The notes under the pieces were generated by a model. That model ran no database searches and was not told where the DNA came from. It worked only from the letters and a program-made list of their open reading frames with translations. From the NCBI GenBank assembly GCA_003229235.1, contig QIIH01000234.1, positions 1 to 8,501 on the forward strand: 8,501 bases of DNA, read 5' to 3'. Of the stretch, positions 1 through 6,273 are shown in pieces. The position numbers were made by a program, and so were the translations under genes. The first letter of the stretch is position 1. Each line of letters opens with the position of its first letter. This DNA is from Flavobacteriales bacterium. Lineage in GTDB: Bacteria > Bacteroidota > Bacteroidia > Flavobacteriales > Flavobacteriaceae.

Positions 1-256
1 AGTGGGAACAAAGGAACAATCGACGAAGGAGAATGAACCCTGCTCTAATTTCTTAACTCATAGCCGAGCTCCGATAGGAGCAAATTATTAAAGAGAAATT
101 CTTACGCAAGCAAGCTTTCTAAGAATTTCGAATGTTAATTTCACTGCCGAAGGCAGAGATCGGTTATATTTTCACGAGAAGTTACAAAGGACCTTTGAGT
201 AAAGCGAAAAGAATCATTTGAGTGATTAATATTCGATCTGTAAAAAAAGAAATACC
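1..256. other. Non-coding left edge, rich in short inverted repeats
   Basis: I could not support a gene here. Short open stretches at the left edge (for example one ending at the stop at 34-36 and one ending at 89-91) could be the tail of an upstream gene, but none has a recognisable protein signature. What is visible is a run of small inverted repeats: GCTCC/GGAGC (68-81), a 10-bp pair (95-104 with 120-129), CTGCC/GGCAG (144-156), CAAAGG/CCTTTG (185-197) and AATCA/TGATT (212-227). CCGAT at 71-75 also pairs with ATCGG at 159-163, which would enclose the second and third hairpins. This could be a dispersed intergenic repeat, a structured leader, or chance pairing in A/T-rich DNA. Confidence 0.5.
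95..129. repeat. 10-bp perfect inverted repeat with 15-nt loop
   Basis: GAAATTCTTA at 95-104 is the exact reverse complement of TAAGAATTTC at 120-129. The 15-nt spacer contains AAGCTT. No T-run follows on the + strand, so it is not a convincing terminator. It is the longest perfect stem in the left edge. It may be part of a repeat family or of an RNA structure upstream of the small gene at 266. Confidence 0.55.
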
Positions 257-265
257 TTGCATAGA

Positions 266-715
266 ATGGGAATATTCGACTTTAGAGATCCAAATAAAAG
301 AAAGAAAAAGACAAGCGTTCTTACCATAGAATGTAGTCTTCTAGAAATACGAATAAATAATCTCCCTATAAGTTTTCCAACAAACTATACTACTTTAAAA
401 GCAATAATTGGTGAGGCGACACGTATTGAACCTATCAAACAAACAAAAAGCAACGTATATCTATGGGATGATTTAGGTATCTACTGCTCCTGCCCTGACC
501 CGGAAAAGATGTTAATGCTTCTATTAGTTCAAGACAATCGATACGGTTTAGGTCACCAGCCCAAAAGCAACTTTACTGGCGATATTCAAATTGACGGTAA
601 AGATATTAGTATTTCCCTTAATGATGTTGGTGATGATCGACCATATATGATACGTTCCATTGTTAAAGATGAGAATCAAGTTGCGATTGCCCTTGGATGG
701 AATCCTGGAGTTTAA
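266..715 (+). CDS. Small uncharacterised protein with a WDDLGI motif
   Basis: A 149-residue soluble protein that I cannot assign with confidence. The start chosen is ATG at 266. An in-frame TTG at 257 would add only three residues and is less likely. The N-terminus is basic (KRKKK at 11-15) and shows no signal peptide or membrane segment. A central VYLWDDLGIYC motif (about 64-74) is followed by a beta-rich half containing FTGDIQIDGKDISI (about 103-116). I associate this 'WDDLGI ... F-G-I-I-G' pattern with small proteins of Bacteroidota, possibly the DUF7738 family, but that is memory rather than a search result. The protein ends in GWNPGV. Nothing links it to the respiratory genes: it is 132 nt from the barrel gene, with a candidate promoter in between, and is probably an independent unit. 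Confidence 0.75.
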   Translation: MGIFDFRDPNKRKKKTSVLTIECSLLEIRINNLPISFPTNYTTLKAIIGEATRIEPIKQTKSNVYLWDDLGIYCSCPDPEKMLMLLLVQDNRYGLGHQPKSNFTGDIQIDGKDISISLNDVGDDRPYMIRSIVKDENQVAIALGWNPGV

Positions 716-778
716 TATACAACTGTTCTTAATTCAACTAAGCCATGATTTTGGAAATTTAAAGTATCTTTATAAGAG

Positions 779-792
779 TTGATAAAGGTCAT
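779..792. promoter_or_regulatory. FNR/Crp-like box upstream of the barrel gene
   Basis: TTGAT-AAAG-GTCAT matches the FNR consensus TTGAT-N4-ATCAA at 8 of 10 defined positions. It lies 56 nt before the start codon at 848. Its centre is about 33 bp upstream of the centre of the candidate -7 element at 815-822, which is near the usual class II activator position. Control of a nitrate-linked gene by a Crp/Fnr regulator would make biological sense. A single degenerate site in A/T-rich DNA can arise by chance. Confidence 0.35.
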
Positions 793-794
793 CT

Positions 795-822
795 TTTGCG
801 CTTAATAAAAGTGCAATCTTTG
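795..822 (+). promoter_or_regulatory. Candidate Bacteroidota-type promoter for the barrel gene
   Basis: TTTG at 795-798 and AATCTTTG at 815-822 resemble the -33 (TTG/TTTG) and -7 (TAnnTTTG) elements of Bacteroidota sigma factors; the second matches 5 of 6 fixed bases. The spacer is 16 nt, a little shorter than the usual 17-23, so the call is weak. A transcript would start around 825-830, giving a leader of roughly 20 nt. Confidence 0.25.
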
Positions 823-847
823 AACTTGGAAATTAAAATCAAATCTT

Positions 848-2140
848 ATGTTAAACCAATATTTTATATACGCATTATTTTTTCTACTTTTTTTTTCAAC
901 TATCAATCTTACCGGGCAAACACTAGATGTGGATGCCGATGTGAGAGCCCGTTTTGAATACCGTCATGGTTATAACACCCTATTTCCTAATAACACAGAA
1001 CCAGCTGCATTTGTAAACCAACGCACGCGTCTAAACATGGGCTACAAGGCCGAAAAACTCGAGCTCTTTGTGGCTGTTCAAGATGTGAGCACTTGGGGCG
1101 ATACACGCCAAATACTTCCCATAGACGGTAATGATTCTTTCTTTTTATTTCAAGCTTGGGCACAATTAAACCTTAATGAAAACTGGTCTACAAAGTTAGG
1201 GAGACAAGTTATTTCATACGACGACCAGCGCATTTTTGGAGAGCTGGATTGGGCAATGCAAGGGCGTTTTCACGATGCCGCAATTATTAAGTATAAAAAA
1301 GGTAGTGTTATCGTTGATGTAGGTGGCGCATTTAGCCAAGAACAACCTACAAACGAAGGCAATACATTTAATATTCAAGGATTCTTCACCTATAAATCTA
1401 TGCAATATGCCTACCTAAAAAAATCATGGGAAAGAAGTTCTGCAAGTTTCCTCTTCCTGAACACAGGTTTCCAAAATTTTACTGGAGATGAAAATAATAT
1501 TCCCGATGGTGTTTCGTATCGACAGACAGCGGGTTCTTATTTTAAATTTCCCATCCAAAAAGTAAATTTTTCAGGTAGTGTTTATTATCAATTTGGCAAA
1601 GCAAATGCAACCACAGATTTAGCTGCGTACCAAGTCTCGATTGAAGGAACTTATAAAACTAACAAGATTGTATACGGATTGGGATATGAATTACTAAGCG
1701 GTACCGATCAAGACGGAGAATCAAAAAACAAATCATTTTTCCCATTATATGGAACTAACCATAAATTTAATGGGTTTATGGATTATTTCTACGTGGATAA
1801 TCACGCTAACAACGTAGGCTTAAGTGATTTCTATGCGAAAGCTGTAATCACTACAGGTGAAAAATCAAACGTACTTATTAAAGGGCACTATTTTGCTGCT
1901 AGTGCCGACTTGAATGGTGATGCTAACAAATACCTTGGCACCGAAATAGACTTGGTGTTCACACAAAAACTAATGTCCTTTGTTAAATTGAATATAGGTT
2001 ATTCCCATATGTTTGCTTCAGAAAGCATGAGTCTTATAAAAGACGGAAGACCTAATGATAATACAAATAACTGGGGTTGGGTACGACTAATAATTAACCC
2101 GAAACTATTTAATACTGAATTAAAAAAGAGCGATAGTTAA
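848..2140 (+). CDS. Outer-membrane beta-barrel, alginate_export-type porin
   Basis: A 430-residue protein with an N-terminal signal peptide (hydrophobic about 5-20, likely cleavage near TGQ at 22-24), so the mature protein begins TLDVDADVRARFEYR. The rest is alternating amphipathic beta-strands with aromatic girdle residues and no helical membrane segments, as expected of an outer-membrane barrel. The block LGRQVISYDDQRIFG (about 118-131) followed by WAMQGRFHDA (about 135-144) is characteristic of the alginate_export family (PF13372), whose Bacteroidota members often have nothing to do with alginate. It ends 215 nt before napD on the same strand, so it may be co-regulated with the nitrate reductase. 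A role in passage of nitrate or nitrite across the outer membrane is inference from position. A/T-rich leader, no clear ribosome-binding site; ATG 848 is supported by the signal peptide immediately following it. Confidence 0.8.
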   Translation: MLNQYFIYALFFLLFFSTINLTGQTLDVDADVRARFEYRHGYNTLFPNNTEPAAFVNQRTRLNMGYKAEKLELFVAVQDVSTWGDTRQILPIDGNDSFFLFQAWAQLNLNENWSTKLGRQVISYDDQRIFGELDWAMQGRFHDAAIIKYKKGSVIVDVGGAFSQEQPTNEGNTFNIQGFFTYKSMQYAYLKKSWERSSASFLFLNTGFQNFTGDENNIPDGVSYRQTAGSYFKFPIQKVNFSGSVYYQFGKANATTDLAAYQVSIEGTYKTNKIVYGLGYELLSGTDQDGESKNKSFFPLYGTNHKFNGFMDYFYVDNHANNVGLSDFYAKAVITTGEKSNVLIKGHYFAASADLNGDANKYLGTEIDLVFTQKLMSFVKLNIGYSHMFASESMSLIKDGRPNDNTNNWGWVRLIINPKLFNTELKKSDS

Positions 2141-2200
2141 TTCTACAGTTACAATTCACTTGAATACATTTTGATGCCTAAAGCGACTCATCGGATGTTT

Positions 2201-2216
2201 TTGTTTGTCTAAACAA
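2201..2216. promoter_or_regulatory. 16-bp palindrome TTGTTT-GTCT-AAACAA
   Basis: Perfect 6-bp arms flank a 4-nt centre. Read as TTGTT-N6-AACAA, the spacing equals that of Crp-family operators (5-bp half-sites, 6-bp gap). It lies 61 nt after the barrel stop codon and about 140 nt before napD. A terminator for the barrel gene is the alternative, but the stem is weak and A/T-rich and is followed by CCTGATTG rather than a T-run. Confidence 0.3.
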
Positions 2217-2289
2217 CCTGATTGTTAAATGCGAACACTAAACGGGAGTATTTTATTCTTTGAATTAAAATTTAAGGTTAAAACTATTT

Positions 2290-2306
2290 CAAATTACTGT
2301 AACTTG
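2290..2306. promoter_or_regulatory. 17-bp near-palindrome upstream of napD (candidate operator)
   Basis: CAAATTAC-T-GTAACTTG has 8-bp arms that match at 7 of 8 pairs around a single central T. It ends at the possible -33 element and its centre is about 32 bp upstream of the centre of the candidate -7 element at 2327-2333, so it sits where a class II activator would bind. A second overlapping palindrome, TTGTT-GG-AACAA, occupies 2304-2315. I do not recognise the cognate regulator; the core TTAC-T-GTAA does not match the FNR consensus. Confidence 0.35.
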
Positions 2307-2333
2307 TTGGAACAATTTTCAATAAATAATTTG
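2304..2333 (+). promoter_or_regulatory. Candidate promoter of the nap operon
   Basis: TTGTTG at 2304-2309 and TAATTTG at 2327-2333 resemble a TTG/TAnnTTTG promoter with a 17-nt spacer (from TTG at 2307-2309). The -7 element has one base fewer between TA and TTTG than the consensus. Transcription would begin near 2337-2340, leaving a leader under 20 nt before the napD ATG at 2356. It is the best-placed candidate in the gap. Confidence 0.3.
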
Positions 2334-2355
2334 CATAACATAAAACTATTTTATA

Positions 2356-2592
2356 ATGCCAGTCAAAAGCTACCTAGCCATACCTTTAGAAGGAAAAAAA
2401 GATGAATTGATATCTGCTTTGCGAAACTTTGAGCAATGTGAGGTCGTGCCTGCAAAGAATCAAGATGTTCTTGCCTTGGTAACCGACACACCCAACCAAA
2501 AGGTAGAAGAAGTTCTAAAAGAGAAAATAGAGGCAATCAATAGCCTAAAATTATTGTCTCTAGTCTCCGGTTTTAATACCCCTTATAACTAA
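2356..2592 (+). CDS. napD: NapD, chaperone of the nitrate reductase Tat signal
   Basis: A 78-residue cytoplasmic protein of the usual NapD length. It has the expected ferredoxin-like alternation: an opening strand (KSYLAIPL), a helix (KKDELISALRNF), a strand with CEVVPAKNQDVLALVTD, a second helix (VEEVLKEKIEAI) and a final strand LKLLSLVSGFN, which corresponds to the 'I...GVLSA.LVYH' ending of proteobacterial NapD. The known family role is to bind the twin-arginine signal of NapA and hold back export until the molybdenum cofactor is inserted. Only 7 nt separate its stop codon from the napA start, as expected for a chaperone made with its client. Sequence similarity to textbook NapD is modest; position next to napA carries much of the call. 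Confidence 0.82.
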   Translation: MPVKSYLAIPLEGKKDELISALRNFEQCEVVPAKNQDVLALVTDTPNQKVEEVLKEKIEAINSLKLLSLVSGFNTPYN

Positions 2593-2599
2593 TATAGTC

Positions 2600-4927
2600 A
2601 TGAACAAATCTGTAACTAATAGAAGGAGTTTTATTAAGAAAATGGCAATGATATCTGCTATGACAGCTGCTGCAACTATGTTCCCAGGCATTTTATTTGC
2701 AAAAGAACAAGAAGAAGGAATTCCAGAAGATGCGAACCTTGATTGGAAAAAAGGTCCCTGTAGATTTTGCGGTGTAGGTTGTGGCATACTAGTAGGTATC
2801 GAGAATGGGAAGGCCGTTGCTGTAAAAGGAGACCCTAATTCATCTGTAAATAAAGGATTGCTTTGCGTAAAAGGGTACCACCAAATTATGTGTATACAAT
2901 CTAAAGACAGACTTACACACGCTTTAGTAAAGAAAAATGGCAAATATGTTCAAACTCCTTTAAATGAGGCATTGGATATTGTCGCGAATAAAATGAAGGA
3001 TACCATTTCTGAGCATGGAAAGGACGCAGTGGCTATGTATACTTCGGGACAATCTACAATTCCAGAAGGCTATGTTGCTTCTAAATTTATGAAAGGAGCC
3101 ATAGGAACAAACAATCTAGATTGCAATGCAAGATTGTGCATGGCAAGTGCGGTAACCGGTTTCTTAACAACATTTGGAACAGACGAACCAATGGGTTGCT
3201 ACGAAGATATTGATCACGCCGACTATTTTATTACTTGGGGAAATAATATGGCAGAAATGCACCCGGTACTTTTCTCTAGAATGCTAGAGCAAAAATCACA
3301 GCGCAGTGCTAAAATTATTGATTTTGCAACAAGAACAACACGCTCAAGTTTGGCTTCAGATAGATCGATACTATTTGAACCTCAAACCGACTTGGCTGTT
3401 GCTAATGCAATTTGCTATGAGATTATAAAGAATAAATGGGTCAATAATTCTTTTGTTGAAAAACACTGTAATTTTAGTAAAGGACTCACAAATATGGGTT
3501 ACGGGCTAGAGGACAATTATAAATTTACCGATAAGCCAGAGAAAATAGACTTTGAAGCTTATAAGGAGTTTCTTAAGGATTATAGTCCAGAAAAGGTTTC
3601 TAGGTATTCCAAAGTATCCGTTCGGGACATTAAATATTTAGCTGCCATTTATGGCGACCCAAATACAAAGATAGTTTCTTACTGGTGTATGGGAGTAAAC
3701 CAACATACACGTGGAACTTGGATGAACAATCTTATTTATAATATTCACTTACTCACAGGAAAAATCTCCCAGCCTGGTAATGGACCATTTTCACTCACTG
3801 GTCAGCCTTCAGCTTGTGGTACGGCTCGTGAAGTAGGAACATTTACCCATAAACTACCGCATGGAGTTGTAATGAATCCAAAAGATAGAGAAATGGCTGC
3901 TAAGATTTGGAAAGTTCCTGTGGAACGGATACCGGCTAAGCCTACTTATCATGCTACCGAAATGTTTAGAGCGGTAGATCGCGGCGATATTAAATTTATA
4001 TGGACGCAAGCTACAAATCCATTAGTTTCATTACCAAAAACAAGTCGTTACCGTCCAGGGATGGAAAAAAAATCTTGTTTTGTGGTGGTGTCAGATGTGT
4101 TTCCAACGCCTACATCCGATGTCGCAGATGTAATTCTTCCTGCGTCTTGGCATATTGAAAAGGATGGGCTTTATGGTAACTCCGAACGCAGAACCCAACA
4201 TTGGAATAAAATGGTTGACGCTCCAGGAGAGGCTACAGCAGACGCATGGATGTTTATTGAGGTTGCAAAACGCATGGGGTATGGCGATCTATTTCCATAT
4301 AGTAAAGAAAACCATGTAGAAGAAATATATAACGAATACAGACAATTTCACGAAGGGACAAAACATGGGTTGGCTCCATTAGAAGTCTTGAAAAAAGAAT
4401 CGGGGGTAATTTGGCCTTATGTAGAGGGAAAATCTACCCAATGGCGATTCAATGCCAAGTATGATCCAGCATGCTCTAACGGAGAAGATTTTGATTTTTA
4501 TGGCAAACCAGATGGTAAAGCCATTATCTGGCAACGCCCTTTTGAAGAAGCTCCAGAAAAACCAGATCAAGAATATCCATTCTGGCTTAACACAGGTCGT
4601 GTTATAGAACATTGGCATACCGGTTCTATGACCCGTAGAATACCAGTATTGCATCAGGCAATGCCAAATGCCTATGTAGAATTTCACCCCGATGACGCGA
4701 AGTCCTTGGGAATTAGTAATGGTGAAAATATTAAAATAACTTCCCGTAGAGGCTCTTGTACTTTGCCAGCTTCAATAAATCAAAGAGGGTTACCAACCAA
4801 AGGACAGGTGTTCGTGCCATTCTTTGATGAAAATATGCTAATCAACGATGTTACCTTAGATGCTTTCTGTCCTATTTCTAAAGAACCCGATTATAAGAAA
4901 TGTGCTGTTAAGGTAGAAAAAGCGTAG
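2600..4927 (+). CDS. napA: NapA, periplasmic nitrate reductase catalytic subunit
   Basis: A 775-residue molybdopterin oxidoreductase that reduces nitrate to nitrite in the periplasm. The Tat signal is at the start: RRSFIKK (twin Arg 8-9), then a hydrophobic stretch to FAK (about 35). The [4Fe-4S] ligands are Cys54, Cys57, Cys61 and Cys89, followed by the conserved Lys91 used for electron transfer towards the cofactor. The NARLCMASAV block gives Cys180 as the predicted molybdenum ligand, which is the Nap-type arrangement, and GNNMAEMHP follows about 35 residues later. The C-terminal cofactor-binding domain has the Nap hallmarks TGRVIEHWHTGSMTRR, VFVPFFDENMLINDVTLDA, and ends PISKEPDYKKCAVKV. 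It is about 50 residues shorter than the E. coli enzyme but complete at both ends. The signal peptide, NapD and NapB argue against assimilatory NasA. The stop codon lies 3 nt before the next start. Confidence 0.96.
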   Translation: MNKSVTNRRSFIKKMAMISAMTAAATMFPGILFAKEQEEGIPEDANLDWKKGPCRFCGVGCGILVGIENGKAVAVKGDPNSSVNKGLLCVKGYHQIMCIQSKDRLTHALVKKNGKYVQTPLNEALDIVANKMKDTISEHGKDAVAMYTSGQSTIPEGYVASKFMKGAIGTNNLDCNARLCMASAVTGFLTTFGTDEPMGCYEDIDHADYFITWGNNMAEMHPVLFSRMLEQKSQRSAKIIDFATRTTRSSLASDRSILFEPQTDLAVANAICYEIIKNKWVNNSFVEKHCNFSKGLTNMGYGLEDNYKFTDKPEKIDFEAYKEFLKDYSPEKVSRYSKVSVRDIKYLAAIYGDPNTKIVSYWCMGVNQHTRGTWMNNLIYNIHLLTGKISQPGNGPFSLTGQPSACGTAREVGTFTHKLPHGVVMNPKDREMAAKIWKVPVERIPAKPTYHATEMFRAVDRGDIKFIWTQATNPLVSLPKTSRYRPGMEKKSCFVVVSDVFPTPTSDVADVILPASWHIEKDGLYGNSERRTQHWNKMVDAPGEATADAWMFIEVAKRMGYGDLFPYSKENHVEEIYNEYRQFHEGTKHGLAPLEVLKKESGVIWPYVEGKSTQWRFNAKYDPACSNGEDFDFYGKPDGKAIIWQRPFEEAPEKPDQEYPFWLNTGRVIEHWHTGSMTRRIPVLHQAMPNAYVEFHPDDAKSLGISNGENIKITSRRGSCTLPASINQRGLPTKGQVFVPFFDENMLINDVTLDAFCPISKEPDYKKCAVKVEKA

Positions 4928-4930
4928 GCC

Positions 4931-5644
4931 ATGAAAAAGAGACTAGTAATCATATCGTTTTTTGTAATCATCTTTATCTCCTTTATTGTTATTTGGAATT
5001 TTAGTTATCAAAAGGGGCTAGAAAAGGCATATATCCCAATAATAGAAACTCCTACAGGAGATTTTATACCAAAAGAGCGTGGTGTTTTTAAACGATTTAA
5101 TGCTGAAGTAGATTATTTGGCCATGCCAATAGATGAGCAGTATGAACGTTCGCTTAAAGATTATTATAACAATAGAGCCTATCCGGGAGCTCCACCAAGT
5201 ATTCCCCATCCCGTAGCAAATGAAGCTAGTTTTGGAGGGAACACTTGTATTCAATGCCATGAAAATGGAGGGTTTGTCCCTAAATTTGACGCGTATGCCC
5301 CAGTAACCCCTCACCCAGAGATGGTAAACTGTCGCCAATGTCATGTTACTAAAAACACCAATGGAACATTTAGAGCATTTACTTTTGATAAGCCCGCATC
5401 GCCCAAAGTGGGAACAGGAGCAAACAATGCAATGCCCGGAAGTCCACCCATGATACCACACCAAATTCAGATGAGGGAAAATTGTATTGCTTGCCATGCT
5501 GGCCCAAGTGCTCCTAAAGAAATAAGAGTATCACATCCAAATTGGATGTATTGCATACAATGTCATTTGCCAAAAGAAACCCAGACACTTCAAATAAATG
5601 CGAGTGTTTTCCTAAGACAAATTAATAGTACAAATGAAGAATAA
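4931..5644 (+). CDS. napB: Tetraheme NapB-like cytochrome c with duplicated NapB module
   Basis: A 237-residue membrane-anchored cytochrome, predicted to pass electrons to NapA. Residues 5-24 form an uncleaved-looking hydrophobic anchor; the rest is periplasmic. There are four CXXCH heme sites: Cys106-His110, Cys134-His138, Cys185-His189 and Cys208-His212. Classical NapB has two hemes in about 150 residues. Here two NapB-like modules stand in tandem: PGAPPSIPH...CIQCH...TPHPE...CRQCH (about 85-138) and PGSPPMIPH...CIACH...SHPNW...CIQCH (about 169-212). Each module carries the two distal-histidine candidates of NapB (His93 and His128; His177 and His202), so four bis-His hemes are predicted. 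The second module ends CIQCHLPK, like NapB's CLQCHVP, and looks nearer to ordinary NapB. The last 11 nt overlap the next gene, suggesting coupled translation. Confidence 0.88.
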   Translation: MKKRLVIISFFVIIFISFIVIWNFSYQKGLEKAYIPIIETPTGDFIPKERGVFKRFNAEVDYLAMPIDEQYERSLKDYYNNRAYPGAPPSIPHPVANEASFGGNTCIQCHENGGFVPKFDAYAPVTPHPEMVNCRQCHVTKNTNGTFRAFTFDKPASPKVGTGANNAMPGSPPMIPHQIQMRENCIACHAGPSAPKEIRVSHPNWMYCIQCHLPKETQTLQINASVFLRQINSTNEE

Positions 5645-6263
5645 AAATCCGATATTTTACTTGATACTACTGCTTGTGTTGACGCTTAATTCTTGTAAAG
5701 AAAAAGATGAGTATCATTCTGTTATCGAAAAAATAAAAGCAGAGCAGAAGCCTTATCACGGTAAGTTAACGTCTGAAACCCTATTAGCTGGAACTGATTT
5801 AATCGAAATAACCGAAGGAGAACATACATTTTTAATTCCGGAGAGAAAAGGACAAATAAAATCATTCGCATGCACAGAGTGCCATAACAGTTCCCTTTCG
5901 CAAATGAAGAGTTTAGTGGGTAAAAAAGCACATTGGGAGATTCAATTATATCACGCGCCAGATTACATAATGAACTGTGCCACTTGTCATAATGGAGAGG
6001 ATATGAACAGCCTTAATTCATTAACTGGTCAAAGCATTAATTTGGACTTGAGCTATAAAGTATGTGCTCAGTGTCATTCCAGTCAATTTGAAGATTGGAA
6101 AGGTGGCGCTCACGGTAAGAAATTGGCCGGTTGGACACCGCCAAGAGCATCGATGACCTGTGTTAACTGTCACGACCCGCACAAGCCAAGTTTTGACACA
6201 AGATGGCCATCAAATTTTAATATAAAAAAAGCGCTTGAACGCAAAGAGGGTTTAGATCATTAA
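5634..6263 (+). CDS. Tetraheme cytochrome c lipoprotein
   Basis: A 209-residue protein with a lipoprotein signal (hydrophobic 7-18, lipobox LNSC with Cys21), so it is probably tethered by lipid facing the periplasm. Four CXXCH motifs are seen: Cys80-His84, Cys115-His119, Cys144-His148 and Cys176-His180. Spare histidines (His100, His107, His160, His183) could be distal ligands. The ending WKGGAHGK...CVNCHDPHKP is the style of cytochromes that accompany NrfD-type membrane complexes (QrcA, ActA/ActE, NrfB classes), but I cannot place it in one family. It is not NapC or NrfH, having no transmembrane anchor and no NapC/NirT pattern. Its gene starts inside the end of napB (ATGAAGAATAA shared) and lies 10 nt before the Fe-S gene, which suggests that it bridges the Fe-S subunit and NapB. 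Confidence 0.82.
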   Translation: MKNKNPIFYLILLLVLTLNSCKEKDEYHSVIEKIKAEQKPYHGKLTSETLLAGTDLIEITEGEHTFLIPERKGQIKSFACTECHNSSLSQMKSLVGKKAHWEIQLYHAPDYIMNCATCHNGEDMNSLNSLTGQSINLDLSYKVCAQCHSSQFEDWKGGAHGKKLAGWTPPRASMTCVNCHDPHKPSFDTRWPSNFNIKKALERKEGLDH

Positions 6264-6273
6264 TAATTAAAGT

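Noticed and set aside
1..91. Short open stretches on the + strand that might be the tail of an upstream gene
   Set aside because: Frames ending at 34-36 and 89-91 show no recognisable C-terminus, and the DNA overlaps an inverted-repeat cluster.
257..265. TTG start three codons before ATG 266 for the small gene
   Set aside because: ATG 266 is in frame and more usual; the three extra residues (M/L-H-R) carry no family signal.
1214..1405. Minus-strand open frame inside the barrel gene
   Set aside because: It is antisense to a well-supported gene, lacks family features and shows the composition of a shadow frame.
2201..2216. Rho-independent terminator for the barrel gene
   Set aside because: The stem is only 6 A/T-rich pairs and no T-run follows; kept only as a possible operator.
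2560..2943. Minus-strand open frame across the napD-napA junction
   Set aside because: It lies opposite the NapA Tat signal and Fe-S motif, which are clearly coding on the + strand.
2600..4927. Assimilatory nitrate reductase or formate dehydrogenase
   Set aside because: The Tat signal, NARLCM molybdenum-ligand block, HTGSMTRR and Nap-type C-terminus together with NapD and NapB neighbours favour NapA; no selenocysteine codon is at the ligand position.
5634..6263. NapC/NrfH-type quinol dehydrogenase
   Set aside because: The protein has a lipobox signal rather than a membrane anchor and lacks the NapC/NirT pattern.
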